This document shows, one piece after another, positions 9,471 to 18,271 of a stretch of 40,676 nucleotides of DNA. The position numbers and the translations under genes are program-made. Below the pieces are notes generated by a model. It saw nothing but the letters and a program-made list of their open reading frames with translations, was not told the DNA's origin and did no database searches. This stretch comes from Comamonadaceae bacterium (lineage in GTDB: Bacteria; Pseudomonadota; Gammaproteobacteria; Burkholderiales; Burkholderiaceae_C), in assembly GCA_030602185.1 (NCBI GenBank), contig JAUWAE010000005.1, positions 1 through 40,676 on the forward strand. The letters are read 5' to 3'. Each line of letters opens with the position of its first letter. The stretch's first letter is position 1.

Positions 9471-11726
9471 TCAGGCGCCGTTGCGCACCGGGCGCACGCG
9501 CTGGGCCCGCACCACCGATGGCGTGCGCTTGAGCTGACGCAGCACCTGCGCCAGGTGCACCCGGTCGCGCACCGCGATGGTGAAGCGCAGGTCGGTGGCG
9601 CTCTGGGCCGCTTCGTCGCCCATGTGGATGTGGGTGATGTCGGCCTCGGCCGCAGCCAGTGCAGCGGCCACCTTGGCCAGGACACCTTTGCCGTTGACCA
9701 CCGTCACCAGCACGGTGGATTCAAACAGGCGTGACGCCTCCTCCGCCCACTCCACCTCGAGAAAGCGCTCGGCGTCACGGTGCAAGAGTTTTTTGCCGAC
9801 TGGGCAGTCGTCGGTGTGCACCACCAGGCCTTCACCGCGCCCCAGGTAGCCGACGATGCGGTCGCCCGGCAGCGGACGGCAGCAGGTGGCATACTGGACC
9901 GACGTGCCTTCGCTGCCGTCGAGCGTGACGACGCCCTGGCTTGGTCGGTCCTCCTGGGCGGTGCCGTAGCGCTCCTGGCTGATCAACAGCAGATCGGGCT
10001 TTTCGCCGGCCTCGGCCAGCAAGGCGGCCAGCTTCTTGCCCACCATGCTGGCGATCCGTTTGCCCAGCCCGATGTCGGTGAGCAGTTCCTCGCGCTGGCG
10101 GTTGCCGGTGAAGCGCAGCAGCTTGTCCCACACGCCCTGGTGCTCGCCGTCGAACGGCGGCAGGGTGGCAATGCCTTCGGCCCGCAGGGCCTGGCGCAGC
10201 AGCCGCTCACCCAGTGCCATCGACTCTTCCAGGGCCAGCGTTTTCAGGTGGTGGCGGATCTTGGAGCGGGCGCGCCCGGTCTTGACAAAACCGAGCCAGG
10301 CCGGGTTGGGCTTGGCATGGGGCGAGGTGATGATCTCCACCACGTCCCCGTTGTTGAGCTCGCTGCGCAGGGCCGCCTGTTCGCCATTGATCTTGGCGCC
10401 GATGGCGCAACTGCCCACGTCGCTGTGGATGGCGTAGGCGAAATCGATCGCCGTGGCCCCGCGCGGCATGGCCATGATGCGGCTCTTGGGCGTGAACACA
10501 TACACCGAGTCGGGGAACAGGTCGATCTTGACGTGGTCCCAGAACTCGGCGGCGTCGTGGGTTTCCTGCTGGATGTCGAGCAGCGACTGCAGCCACTGGG
10601 TGTTGAGGTCCTGCGAGGCGGGGCTGTCGGGGTCGCTCGCCTTGTACAGCCAGTGTGCTGCCACGCCCGATTCGGCCACCACGTCCATCGTGGGCGTGCG
10701 CAGCTGGAACTCGATGTTGGTGCCGAACGGCCCCACCAGCGTGGTGTGCAGCGACTGGTAGCCGTTCATCTTGGCGATCGCGATGTAGTCGCGGAACTTG
10801 CCCGGCAGCGGCTTGTAGAGCTGGTGCAGGATGCCCAGTGCGCGGTAGCAGTCCAGCAGTTCGGGCAGGATGATGCGAAAGCCGTAAATGTCCGTCACCT
10901 GCGCGAACGACAGGTGCTTCAGGTCCATCTTGCGGTAGACCGAGTAGAGCGTCTTTTCCCGGCCGACGATGCGCACCTCCATGCCATGGCGGGCGAAGGC
11001 GCTTTCCAGCTCGCCCTGCACCCGGGCGATCAGGTCCTTGCGGCGGCTGCGCGATTTGTCCAGTGCCTTGGCCAGTGCCTGGTAGCGCCAGGGGTGCAGG
11101 TGCTTGAACGCCAGGTCCTGCAGCTCGCGGTAATTGTTGTTCAGCCCCAGGCGGTGTGCGATGGGGGCGTAGATTTCCAGCGTTTCGCTGCTGATGCGGG
11201 CCCACTTGCTGCGCGGCATGTCGCCCATGGTGCGCATGTTGTGGGTGCGGTCGGCCAGCTTGATGAGGATGACCCGCACGTCACGCGCCATCGCCAGCAG
11301 CATCTTGCGAAACGACTCGGCCTGGTTCTGCTCCCGGCTGTCGAATGCCAGCTTGTCGAGTTTGGTGAGGCCATCGACCAGGTCCGCCACCTGGGGCCCG
11401 AACCGCTCGGTGAGGTCGGCCTTGGTGATGCCGCAGTCCTCCATCACGTCGTGCATCAGCGCCGCGCACAGGGCCTGGGCGTCGAGCTTCCACTCGGTGC
11501 ACTGCTGCGCCACCGCGATCGGGTGGGTGATGTAGGGGTCGCCGTTCTTGCGCATCTGGCCCAGATGGGCCTCGTCGGCAAAGCGGTAGGCCAGCCGAAC
11601 TTGTTCGATTTCCTGGCTGCTGAGGTAGTCCAACCGGGCTTCGAGCGCGGCGAAGCTGGCGGCAGCGGCGCTGGCCGCCGCCTGGGCAGGGCTCATCGCA
11701 GGGGTGGACATCACGGCATCGCTCAT
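9471..11726 (-). CDS. spoT: Bifunctional (p)ppGpp synthetase/hydrolase SpoT/RelA family
   Basis: The enzyme makes and degrades the stringent-response alarmone (p)ppGpp. Domains in the 751-residue product are in canonical order. The HD hydrolase domain has HPIAVAQ and ALMHDVMEDCG with intact His-Asp. The synthetase domain contains GREKTLYSVYRKM and YGFRII. A TGS domain follows (SVYVFTPKSRIMAMPRGATAIDF, first Asp omitted), and a C-terminal ACT domain has VTVVNGKGVLAKV. Because the HD motif is complete, hydrolase activity is expected, unlike monofunctional RelA. I placed the start at the ATG at 11726 (MSDAVMSTPAMSP); the open frame extends 37 codons upstream but through the rpoZ terminator hairpin. 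That terminator suggests spoT also has its own promoter in 11727-11800. Confidence 0.93.
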   Translation of the reverse strand: MSDAVMSTPAMSPAQAAASAAAASFAALEARLDYLSSQEIEQVRLAYRFADEAHLGQMRKNGDPYITHPIAVAQQCTEWKLDAQALCAALMHDVMEDCGITKADLTERFGPQVADLVDGLTKLDKLAFDSREQNQAESFRKMLLAMARDVRVILIKLADRTHNMRTMGDMPRSKWARISSETLEIYAPIAHRLGLNNNYRELQDLAFKHLHPWRYQALAKALDKSRSRRKDLIARVQGELESAFARHGMEVRIVGREKTLYSVYRKMDLKHLSFAQVTDIYGFRIILPELLDCYRALGILHQLYKPLPGKFRDYIAIAKMNGYQSLHTTLVGPFGTNIEFQLRTPTMDVVAESGVAAHWLYKASDPDSPASQDLNTQWLQSLLDIQQETHDAAEFWDHVKIDLFPDSVYVFTPKSRIMAMPRGATAIDFAYAIHSDVGSCAIGAKINGEQAALRSELNNGDVVEIITSPHAKPNPAWLGFVKTGRARSKIRHHLKTLALEESMALGERLLRQALRAEGIATLPPFDGEHQGVWDKLLRFTGNRQREELLTDIGLGKRIASMVGKKLAALLAEAGEKPDLLLISQERYGTAQEDRPSQGVVTLDGSEGTSVQYATCCRPLPGDRIVGYLGRGEGLVVHTDDCPVGKKLLHRDAERFLEVEWAEEASRLFESTVLVTVVNGKGVLAKVAAALAAAEADITHIHMGDEAAQSATDLRFTIAVRDRVHLAQVLRQLKRTPSVVRAQRVRPVRNGA

Positions 11727-11801
11727 GCCTTTACTGTAGCGTGACTTTGCACGCTTCGTGTGCAGCCAAGCTGCAAACCTGACAATCGAGCCGATAAAAA
11801 C

Positions 11802-11826
11802 AAAAAAGCACCGCGGTGGGCGGTGC
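11802..11826 (-). terminator. Intrinsic terminator downstream of rpoZ
   Basis: On the minus strand, GCACCGC and GCGGTGC form a perfect 7-bp stem (11826-11820 with 11814-11808) around a 5-base loop. A run of six T follows. It sits 26 bases after the rpoZ stop and before spoT, a textbook intrinsic terminator separating the two genes. Confidence 0.8.
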
Positions 11827-11852
11827 CTCTGTGCCAAAAAATCCGGTCAGTG

Positions 11853-12056
11853 TCAGACCGCGACTTTTTTCAGCATTTCCAGGCCGACCTTGCCTTCGGC
11901 GATCTCGCGCAGAGCGGTCACGCCGGGCTTGTTGCGGGTCTCGATCTTGGGGGTGTGGCCCTGGTTCAACATGCGCGCGCGGTAGGTGGCAGCGAGCACC
12001 AACTGGAACCGGTTGGGGATCTTTTCGAGGCAGTCTTCGACGGTGATGCGAGCCAT
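11853..12056 (-). CDS. rpoZ: RNA polymerase omega subunit
   Basis: This small subunit aids RNA polymerase assembly and forms part of the ppGpp binding site. The 67-residue protein matches the family in length and sequence: [20 protein letters not shown], then ARMLNQGH and [17 protein letters not shown]. It lies between gmk (36 bases upstream) and spoT, the usual order in proteobacteria. A strong terminator follows directly, so gmk and rpoZ probably form one transcript ending here, with some readthrough into spoT. Confidence 0.95.
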   Translation of the reverse strand: MARITVEDCLEKIPNRFQLVLAATYRARMLNQGHTPKIETRNKPGVTALREIAEGKVGLEMLKKVAV

Positions 12057-12092
12057 GACGGTAACTCCAATGCAAGCCAGGCGGCTTGCTGG

Positions 12093-12719
12093 TCAAGGGA
12101 TATTGAGGGCGCGGAACGTGTCGGCCCGGGCGCGGCGTTGGGCCGATACCTTGAGCCGCTGGGCGTGCGCGATGGCCTTGAGGTCGAACAGCGCACGTTC
12201 GAACATTTCATTAATTATAACGAAATCGAATTTTCCAACGTGGGCCACTTCTTCGGCGGCGTTGCGCATACGCAGTTCGATCACTTCCTCACTGTCCTCG
12301 GCGCGCCGCATGAGGCGTGAGCGCAGCTCGGGCCAGCTCGGTGGCAGGATGAAGATCAGCACCGCGTTGGGAAACTTCTCCTTGATCTGGATGGCCCCCT
12401 GGTAATCGATCTCCAGCACGATGTCGGCGCCGGCGGCGATCTTGTCCTCGATGGCCTTGCGCGAGGTGCCGTAGCGGTTGCTGTGGACGTGCGCCCATTC
12501 GACGAAGGCATCGTGCGCCACCATGCGGTCGAACTCTTCGTTGCTGACGAAGTAGTACTCGCGGCCGTGCACCTCCTGGCCGCGCGGTGCCCGCGTGGTG
12601 TGCGAGACCGACAGCTCCATGCGCGAGTCCACCTCCAGCAAGGCCTTGACCAGGCTGGACTTGCCGGTGCCGCTGGGGGCGGCGACGACGTACAGGTTTC
12701 CGGGGTAATCCATGTTCAT
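12093..12719 (-). CDS. gmk: Guanylate kinase
   Basis: Guanylate kinase phosphorylates GMP to GDP using ATP, supplying GTP and (p)ppGpp synthesis. The 208-residue protein has the P-loop [16 protein letters not shown] near the N-terminus and the GMP-binding block [21 protein letters not shown] with its conserved Arg and Tyr residues. The lid region and the later block [17 protein letters not shown] are also typical. Its ATG at 12719 overlaps the stop of yicC by 4 bases, so yicC-gmk are coupled, and rpoZ follows 36 bases later. A second ATG two codons in (MDYPGN) is an equally plausible start. Confidence 0.95.
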   Translation of the reverse strand: MNMDYPGNLYVVAAPSGTGKSSLVKALLEVDSRMELSVSHTTRAPRGQEVHGREYYFVSNEEFDRMVAHDAFVEWAHVHSNRYGTSRKAIEDKIAAGADIVLEIDYQGAIQIKEKFPNAVLIFILPPSWPELRSRLMRRAEDSEEVIELRMRNAAEEVAHVGKFDFVIINEMFERALFDLKAIAHAQRLKVSAQRRARADTFRALNIP

Positions 12720-13624
12720 TCCAGGTTCTGCACCTGCTCGCGCATCTGTTCGATCAGCACCTTCATGTCCACCGACACGCGGGTCAGCTCCAGGCTGGAC
12801 GACTTGCTGCCCAGCGTATTGGCTTCGCGGTGCAATTCCTGGATGAAGAAGTCCAGCCGCTTGCCGACCTCGCCGCCCTTGTGGATGAGCCGTTCGATCT
12901 CGTCGAGGTGGGACTGCAAGCGCGTCAACTCTTCGGCCACGTCGATGCGGATGGCGAAGGCCGTCGCTTCGGTGAGGGCACGCTCCTGGGCCGCGCTGGC
13001 CGCAGCGTCGGCGTGGGCAGCGCCCAACGCGTCTTGCCAGCGCTCCAGGAAGCGCTGGCGCTGCAGCTCCACCAGTTGCGGCACCATGGGCTGCGCCTGG
13101 GCGGCCAGGGTGCGCAACTGGGCCACGCGGTCGAGCAGCATGGTGGCCAGTCGGCCGCCCTCCCGCTCGCGCGACGCGGCAAAGTCGTCCACCGTGCGGC
13201 CGGCCAGCGCAAGCAGTGCATCTGTCAGGCCGGTAGGGGCGGGCGCGCTGCGCGACAGCGTCTGCACCACTTCGGCCACGCTGAGCTCGCGCGCGGTGGG
13301 CAGCCAGGCCCGCACCTGGTCCTGCAGGTTTTGCAGTTTTTGCAGTTCGGCCACGGTGGGTGCGCGCAGCGCCGCGTCCTGGCGGCCTTCGATCCAGGCC
13401 CGCACCTCCACCTTGCCGCGTTTCAGGCGGCTGCCAATCAACTCGCGCAGGGCCGGCTCGGCCGGACGCAGCTCGTCAGACAGGCGGAACGCCAGGTCCA
13501 GGAAGCGGCTGTTGACCGAGCGGATCTCCATGCCGAGCGCGGGCGCGGCCTGCAGTGAGGGGGCGCCCGGTTCGGGCGGCAGGCTCTGCCCGGTGGCGTA
13601 ACCGGTCATGCTGTAAACTGGCAT
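12716..13624 (-). CDS. yicC: YicC/YloC family endoribonuclease
   Basis: YicC-family proteins are conserved RNases found beside gmk in many bacteria. The 302-residue product has the family N-terminus [10 protein letters not shown], then [24 protein letters not shown], split here as [16 protein letters not shown] and SDELRPAE. The C-terminal block [20 protein letters not shown] then [14 protein letters not shown] is a hallmark of the family. Length is normal. It overlaps gmk by 4 bases and is divergent from the kinase gene at 13674, with about 50 bases between them that must hold both promoters. Confidence 0.92.
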   Translation of the reverse strand: MPVYSMTGYATGQSLPPEPGAPSLQAAPALGMEIRSVNSRFLDLAFRLSDELRPAEPALRELIGSRLKRGKVEVRAWIEGRQDAALRAPTVAELQKLQNLQDQVRAWLPTARELSVAEVVQTLSRSAPAPTGLTDALLALAGRTVDDFAASREREGGRLATMLLDRVAQLRTLAAQAQPMVPQLVELQRQRFLERWQDALGAAHADAAASAAQERALTEATAFAIRIDVAEELTRLQSHLDEIERLIHKGGEVGKRLDFFIQELHREANTLGSKSSSLELTRVSVDMKVLIEQMREQVQNLE

Positions 13625-13673
13625 TCAAAACTTTCGGTCTGTGCAACGTCGTTGGGGTTGCCAAAATCGGATT

Positions 13674-14684
13674 ATGTCAAAGACCAAGCCAGCCCCACTA
13701 CCGCCAGACACGCTCATTGGCGGCTACCGGATCGTGCGCCTGCTGGCCGCGGGCGGCTTCGGGCTGGTGTACCTGGCGCTCGACGGCCAGGGCCAGCAGG
13801 TAGCGCTGAAGGAGTACCTGCCTTCGGCACTCGCCGTGCGCGCGCCCGGCGAACTGCTGCCCGTGGTGCCTCCCGAAAAGCTGTCGTTGTACCGCCTGGG
13901 CCTCAAGAGCTTTTTCGAAGAGGGGCGGGCACTGGCGCAGATCGCCCACCCGTCGGTGGTGAGCGTGCTCAATTTCTTTCGCGAGAACGAGACCGTCTAC
14001 ATGGTGATGAACTACCTGGAGGGGGCGTCCCTGCAGGAGTTCATCGTGATAGCGCGCGGGCTGAAGAAAAAGAAGGTGCTGCGCGAGGCCACCATCCGCT
14101 CGCTCTTCGACGAGGTGTTGCGCGGGCTGCGCATCGTGCACCAGCACAAGATGCTCCACCTCGACATCAAGCCGGCCAACATCTTCATCACCGACGACAA
14201 CAAGGCGGTATTGATCGACTTCGGTGCCGCCCGAGAGGTGCTCAACACCGAAGGCAATTTCGTGCGGCCCATGTACACGCCCGGCTTTGCCGCTCCCGAG
14301 ATGTACAAGCGCAACACGGGCCTCGGCCCCTGGACGGACATTTACGCCGTGGGGGCCTGCATCTACTCGTGCATGCAGGGCTACCCGCCGCACGACGCCC
14401 CGCAACGGCTGGAAAAAGACCGCCTGGCCCTGTCGATGGCACGGCTGCGAGGGGTCTATTCCGACAACCTGATCGAGGTGGTGCAGTGGTGCATGGCAAT
14501 CGATCCGCTGTCGCGTCCGCAGTCGGTGTTTGCCCTGCTAAAAGAGCTCAACCGCGCGGAAGAGCAACGGTACACCCCCCCGGGCCTGCTCGACAAGGTC
14601 CGCCTGACTCTGGGAGGGCTGGTGGGTGCCAAGCCGGCGGAAGCCACCCGCCACTCTGAACGTTCGAGCTTCCTGGAATCATGA
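13674..14684 (+). CDS. Serine/threonine protein kinase (Hanks type), cytoplasmic
   Basis: The 336-residue product is a single eukaryotic-type kinase domain. The glycine loop is AAGGFGLVY (residues 25-33). The ATP lysine is K46 in VALKEYLP, the catalytic loop is HLDIKPAN (162-169, Asp164), DFG is at 182-184, and APE falls around 207-209. HLD replaces the usual HRD, so the activation-loop-contacting Arg is absent; this points to a kinase not needing activation-loop phosphorylation. No transmembrane segment or PASTA repeat is visible. The ATG at 13674 is chosen over an upstream in-frame ATG because homology starts there. The stop overlaps the PP2C phosphatase start by 4 bases, so the two are translationally coupled and likely act on the same targets. 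Confidence 0.88.
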   Translation: MSKTKPAPLPPDTLIGGYRIVRLLAAGGFGLVYLALDGQGQQVALKEYLPSALAVRAPGELLPVVPPEKLSLYRLGLKSFFEEGRALAQIAHPSVVSVLNFFRENETVYMVMNYLEGASLQEFIVIARGLKKKKVLREATIRSLFDEVLRGLRIVHQHKMLHLDIKPANIFITDDNKAVLIDFGAAREVLNTEGNFVRPMYTPGFAAPEMYKRNTGLGPWTDIYAVGACIYSCMQGYPPHDAPQRLEKDRLALSMARLRGVYSDNLIEVVQWCMAIDPLSRPQSVFALLKELNRAEEQRYTPPGLLDKVRLTLGGLVGAKPAEATRHSERSSFLES

Positions 14685-15592
14685 AGTTTTCGGTCTACCA
14701 GGTCAGCCGCAAGGGGGGGCGTCCCATCAACGAGGACCGGCTGGGCTACACCTACACCCGCGAAGCCCTGCTGCTGGTGCTGGCCGACGGCATGGGCGGC
14801 CACCCCGAGGGCGAGAAGGCCGCCGAAATGGCCGTGCAGGCGTTCACCCGCAGCTTTCGGCGTTCGGCACAGCCGCGCCTGGCCAATCCCGCGGCCTGGC
14901 TGGAACAGACGGTGCTGGCAGCCAGCCAGGCCATCGTCGACTACGCGCGCGAGCAGGGCATGGCCGACAACCCCCGCACCACCGCCGTGGCCGTGGTGGT
15001 GCAGGACGGCCAGCTGACCGCCCTGCACTCGGGCGACTCCCGCCTGTACTGGGCGCGCCAAGGCCACTTGGTGCAGCGCACCCGCGACCACACCTACCAC
15101 GACAAGCCCGAGCTGTTTCGGCACCTGCCACAGGACATCAACCGCAGCGTGCTGTTCACCTGCCTGGGTTCGGACAGTGCGCCGCTGTACGACCTGACGG
15201 GGCCGTTGCCGCTGCACCGTGGCGACCGGCTGCTGCTGTGTTCTGACGGGCTGTGGTCCGTCATGGCCGACGACGAGGTGGCCGCCGGGCTGCATGGCCA
15301 GCCGCTGAAGGATGCCGTGTCACAATTGGCAGAAGAGGCCCTGGTCAAAGGCGGCCGGCATGGCGACAATGTGTCGTTGCTCGGCGTGGAGTGGGACACC
15401 GAAGACCACTTCGCGGCGACCGAGCTGATCCGGCCCGAGGCCTTGGCCGCCGATGCGGTGGTGTCGTCGTTCGACGACGCAGCCCCGGCCCAGGCCGGCG
15501 ACCTGGCCGATTTTGACGAGGCCGCCATCGACCGGACGATCGCGGAAATCAACGACGCCATCCGACGGACCGCGCGGCGCAAACTGTCCTGA
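14681..15592 (+). CDS. PP2C-family serine/threonine phosphatase
   Basis: PP2C phosphatases are metal-dependent and remove phosphate from Ser/Thr. All metal-ligand motifs are visible in the 303-residue product: INEDR (Asp19), DGMGGH (36-41), HSGDSRLYW, LLLCSDGLW, and GRHGDNVSLL near residues 225-235. A C-terminal tail of about 60 residues after the domain is acidic and then ends in a basic IRRTARRKLS. The start ATG overlaps the kinase stop (ATGA). The pair sits just upstream of rph with a 57-base gap, so kinase, phosphatase and the rph-rdgB-hemW genes could share a transcript. Substrates are unknown. Confidence 0.92.
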   Translation: MKFSVYQVSRKGGRPINEDRLGYTYTREALLLVLADGMGGHPEGEKAAEMAVQAFTRSFRRSAQPRLANPAAWLEQTVLAASQAIVDYAREQGMADNPRTTAVAVVVQDGQLTALHSGDSRLYWARQGHLVQRTRDHTYHDKPELFRHLPQDINRSVLFTCLGSDSAPLYDLTGPLPLHRGDRLLLCSDGLWSVMADDEVAAGLHGQPLKDAVSQLAEEALVKGGRHGDNVSLLGVEWDTEDHFAATELIRPEALAADAVVSSFDDAAPAQAGDLADFDEAAIDRTIAEINDAIRRTARRKLS

Positions 15593-15649
15593 GCTCGGAC
15601 GGCAGCCGACGCACGCAAGCCGTCCGCGTAACCCTGCTCACCACCTACC

Positions 15650-16402
15650 ATGAACCTGTCCACTACTGTTTCCCCCCGCCACGACGGCCGCGCCCCCGAT
15701 GCGCTGCGACCGGTGCGCATCACCCGCCAGTACACGATGCACGCCGAGGGCTCGGTGCTTATCGAGTTCGGCCACACCCGCGTGCTGTGCACCGCGTCGG
15801 TGGAGGAAAAGGTGCCGCCGCACCAGAAGGGTACTGGACAGGGTTGGGTCACGGCCGAGTACGGCATGCTGCCACGCGCCACCCACACCCGCAGCGCCCG
15901 CGAGGCCGCCAAAGGCAAGCAGAGTGGGCGCACGCAGGAAATCCAGCGCCTGATCGGACGCTCCCTGCGCGCGGTGTTCGACCTGCAGGCGTTGGGCGAG
16001 CGCACGCTCACCCTCGACTGTGACGTGCTGCAGGCCGACGGCGGCACCCGCACCGCGGCCATCACCGGGGCCTTTGTGGCGGCACAGGACGCCGTGCACC
16101 GCCTGCTCGCCGAAGGCAAGCTTGAGCGCAGCCCGGTGTTGCACCCGGTGGCGGCCGTGTCGGTGGGGCTGGTCGGTGGGCGCCCGGTGCTGGACCTGGA
16201 TTACGTGGAGGACTCCGCCTGCGACACCGACATGAACGTCGTCATGACCGGGGCTGGCCACTACGTGGAAGTGCAGGGCACTGCCGAAGGCGTGGCGTTT
16301 TCGCGCGACGAACTCAACCAGTTGTTGCTGCTGGCCGAACGCGGCATCACCGAACTGATCGCGCTGCAGCGTGCCGCCTTGGCCGGCGCCGACGTGGCCT
16401 GA
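15650..16402 (+). CDS. rph: Ribonuclease PH
   Basis: RNase PH is a phosphorolytic 3'-5' exoribonuclease that trims tRNA 3' ends. The 250-residue protein carries [13 protein letters not shown], the block [18 protein letters not shown], the signature [17 protein letters not shown], and [17 protein letters not shown]. The phosphate-site block [20 protein letters not shown] is split in the same order. Length is close to the usual 240 residues with a short N-terminal extension. It precedes rdgB by about 10 bases, an arrangement conserved in many proteobacteria. Confidence 0.95.
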   Translation: MNLSTTVSPRHDGRAPDALRPVRITRQYTMHAEGSVLIEFGHTRVLCTASVEEKVPPHQKGTGQGWVTAEYGMLPRATHTRSAREAAKGKQSGRTQEIQRLIGRSLRAVFDLQALGERTLTLDCDVLQADGGTRTAAITGAFVAAQDAVHRLLAEGKLERSPVLHPVAAVSVGLVGGRPVLDLDYVEDSACDTDMNVVMTGAGHYVEVQGTAEGVAFSRDELNQLLLLAERGITELIALQRAALAGADVA

Positions 16403-16412
16403 GGAGCACACG

Positions 16413-17027
16413 ATGACGACCCAGCGACTGGTGCTCGCCAGCAACAACGCGGGCAAGCTGGCCGAGCTGCAGGCCATGTTCGCGCCGCTCGGGGTGGAGC
16501 TGGTCCGGCAGGGCGACCTGAACATCCCGGAGGCGCCGGAGCCCCACCGCACCTTTGTAGAGAACGCCCTGGCCAAGGCCCGGCATGCCAGCGCCCAGAG
16601 CGGCTTGCCGGCCATTGCCGACGATGCCGGTCTGTGCGTCGAGGCTTTCGGCGGTCAGCCGGGGGTGGACACCGCTTACTTCTGCACCCGCTTTGGCTAC
16701 GAGAAAAGCGACGCCAACAACGTGCGTGCCCTGCTGGAACAGCTTCAGGGCCAGGCCGACCGCCGGGCCGCCATGGTCAGCACGCTGGTGGCGGTGCGCC
16801 ATCCGCAAGACCCCGAGCCCCTCATTGCCAGCGGCCGCGTGCAGGGCCTGATCGCCGAGGCGCCGGTGGGCAGCAACGGCTTCGGTTTCGACCCGGTGAT
16901 GTGGATCCCCGAGTTCGGCCAGACCTTTGCCCAGCTGCCGGTCGAGGTCAAGAACGCAAACAGCCACCGTGGCCGGGCGGCCCAGGCCATGCTGCAGCTG
17001 ATGCGGGAACGGTGGTTTGGGGCATGA
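16413..17027 (+). CDS. rdgB: XTP/dITP diphosphatase (RdgB/HAM1 family)
   Basis: This enzyme hydrolyses dITP, XTP and ITP to monophosphates, keeping deaminated purines out of nucleic acids. The 204-residue product begins LVLASNNAGKLAEL (substrate loop). It has TFVENALAKARHA, then ADDAGLCVEAFGGQPGV with the conserved Asp, then SNGFGFDPVMWIPE and the C-terminal KNANSHRGRA. The ATG at 16413 is preceded by GAGGAG (16401-16406), which decides this start over an earlier in-frame ATG inside rph. The stop overlaps the hemW start by 4 bases. Confidence 0.94.
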   Translation: MTTQRLVLASNNAGKLAELQAMFAPLGVELVRQGDLNIPEAPEPHRTFVENALAKARHASAQSGLPAIADDAGLCVEAFGGQPGVDTAYFCTRFGYEKSDANNVRALLEQLQGQADRRAAMVSTLVAVRHPQDPEPLIASGRVQGLIAEAPVGSNGFGFDPVMWIPEFGQTFAQLPVEVKNANSHRGRAAQAMLQLMRERWFGA

Positions 17028-18229
17028 GCGAGACCGTCGTCCACCTGCACCGGCCCGGCCAGCTGCACTTTGCCGCCTTGCCGCCGCTGACGCTGTACAT
17101 CCACCTGCCGTGGTGCCTGAAGAAATGCCCCTATTGCGACTTCAACTCGCACGAATGGGCCGACCCGGCCGGCGGGCTGCCGCAGGAGCGGTACCTGCAG
17201 GCGCTGCGGGCCGATCTGGAGGCCAGCCTGCCGCTGGTCTGGGGCCGACCGGTCCACAGCGTGTTCATCGGCGGGGGCACGCCCAGCCTGTTCACCCCCG
17301 ACGCGATCGACCGGCTGCTCTCCGACGTGCGGGCCCTGCTGCGGCTGGAGGCCGATGCCGAGATCACCCTGGAAGCCAACCCCGGCACCTTCGAGCGCGA
17401 CCGTTTTCGCGGCTACCGCGAAGCCGGGGTGACCCGCCTGAGCATTGGGGTGCAGAGCTTTGACGACCGCCACCTGCAGGCCATCGGGCGGGTACACGAC
17501 GCGGCCCAGGCGCGCGCTGCCGTGGCCGAGGCCGCCGAGTCGTTCGACACCTACAACCTCGACCTGATGTACGCCCTGCCCGGGCAGACCCTGACCGACC
17601 TGGACCGCGACCTCGACACTGCGCTGGGCTTTGCGCCGCCACACCTGTCGGTGTACCACCTGACGCTGGAGCCCAACACTTACTTTGCCAAGCACCCGCC
17701 TGTGGTGCCCGACGACGACAGCGCCTACGCCATGCTCGACCGCATCACCGAGCGCACTGGCGCCGCCGGCTTGGCGCGTTACGAGGTCTCGGCCTACGCC
17801 CGCACCGGCCACCGCTGCTTCCACAACTGGAACTACTGGCAGTTTGGCGACTACCTGGGCATTGGCGCCGGCGCTCATGGCAAGCTGAGCTTTGCCCACC
17901 GGGTGGTGCGCCAGGTGCGCTGGCGCGACCCACGGCGTTACATGGAGCAGGCCTTGCAAGGTCTGCCAGTGGCCAGCGAGAATGAGGTGGCGGCGCGCGA
18001 CCTGCCGTTCGAGTTCATGCTCAACGCCTTGCGCCTGCGCGAAGGGTTCACGCTCGGCCTGTTCAGCGAACGCACGGGGTTGCCGATATCCACAGTGAAT
18101 GCCGCGTTGGTGCAGGCCCAAAACCGGGGCTGGCTGGAGCGGCAGGGCGACCGGCTGCGCCCCACCGAGCGCGGTTTCGATTTCCTGAGCGATCTGCAAA
18201 GCCTGTTCCTGCCCGACGACGGCGGGTAA
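17024..18229 (+). CDS. hemW: Radical SAM heme chaperone HemW (coproporphyrinogen III oxidase-like)
   Basis: HemW is an iron-sulfur radical SAM protein related to HemN; members act as heme chaperones rather than as the oxidase. In the 401-residue product the cluster motif is CLKKCPYCDF (Cys31, 35 and 38), followed by FIGGGTPSLF, EANPGTFE and RLSIGVQSFDD. The absence of the fourth nearby Cys and the HemN N-terminal arm supports HemW over HemN. A C-terminal HemW domain is present (LRLREGFTLGLFSERTGL, then LRPTERGFDFLSDL). Its ATG overlaps the rdgB stop. Older annotations may call it oxygen-independent coproporphyrinogen oxidase. Confidence 0.92.
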   Translation: MSETVVHLHRPGQLHFAALPPLTLYIHLPWCLKKCPYCDFNSHEWADPAGGLPQERYLQALRADLEASLPLVWGRPVHSVFIGGGTPSLFTPDAIDRLLSDVRALLRLEADAEITLEANPGTFERDRFRGYREAGVTRLSIGVQSFDDRHLQAIGRVHDAAQARAAVAEAAESFDTYNLDLMYALPGQTLTDLDRDLDTALGFAPPHLSVYHLTLEPNTYFAKHPPVVPDDDSAYAMLDRITERTGAAGLARYEVSAYARTGHRCFHNWNYWQFGDYLGIGAGAHGKLSFAHRVVRQVRWRDPRRYMEQALQGLPVASENEVAARDLPFEFMLNALRLREGFTLGLFSERTGLPISTVNAALVQAQNRGWLERQGDRLRPTERGFDFLSDLQSLFLPDDGG

Positions 18230-18271
18230 CGGCCGCGGCACCGGGGCGGTCCCGGAACGGACGGGGGTGAG

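Noticed and set aside
9780-11744. Long plus-strand open frame opposite spoT
   Set aside because: Antisense to a fully recognisable SpoT; no motif of its own.
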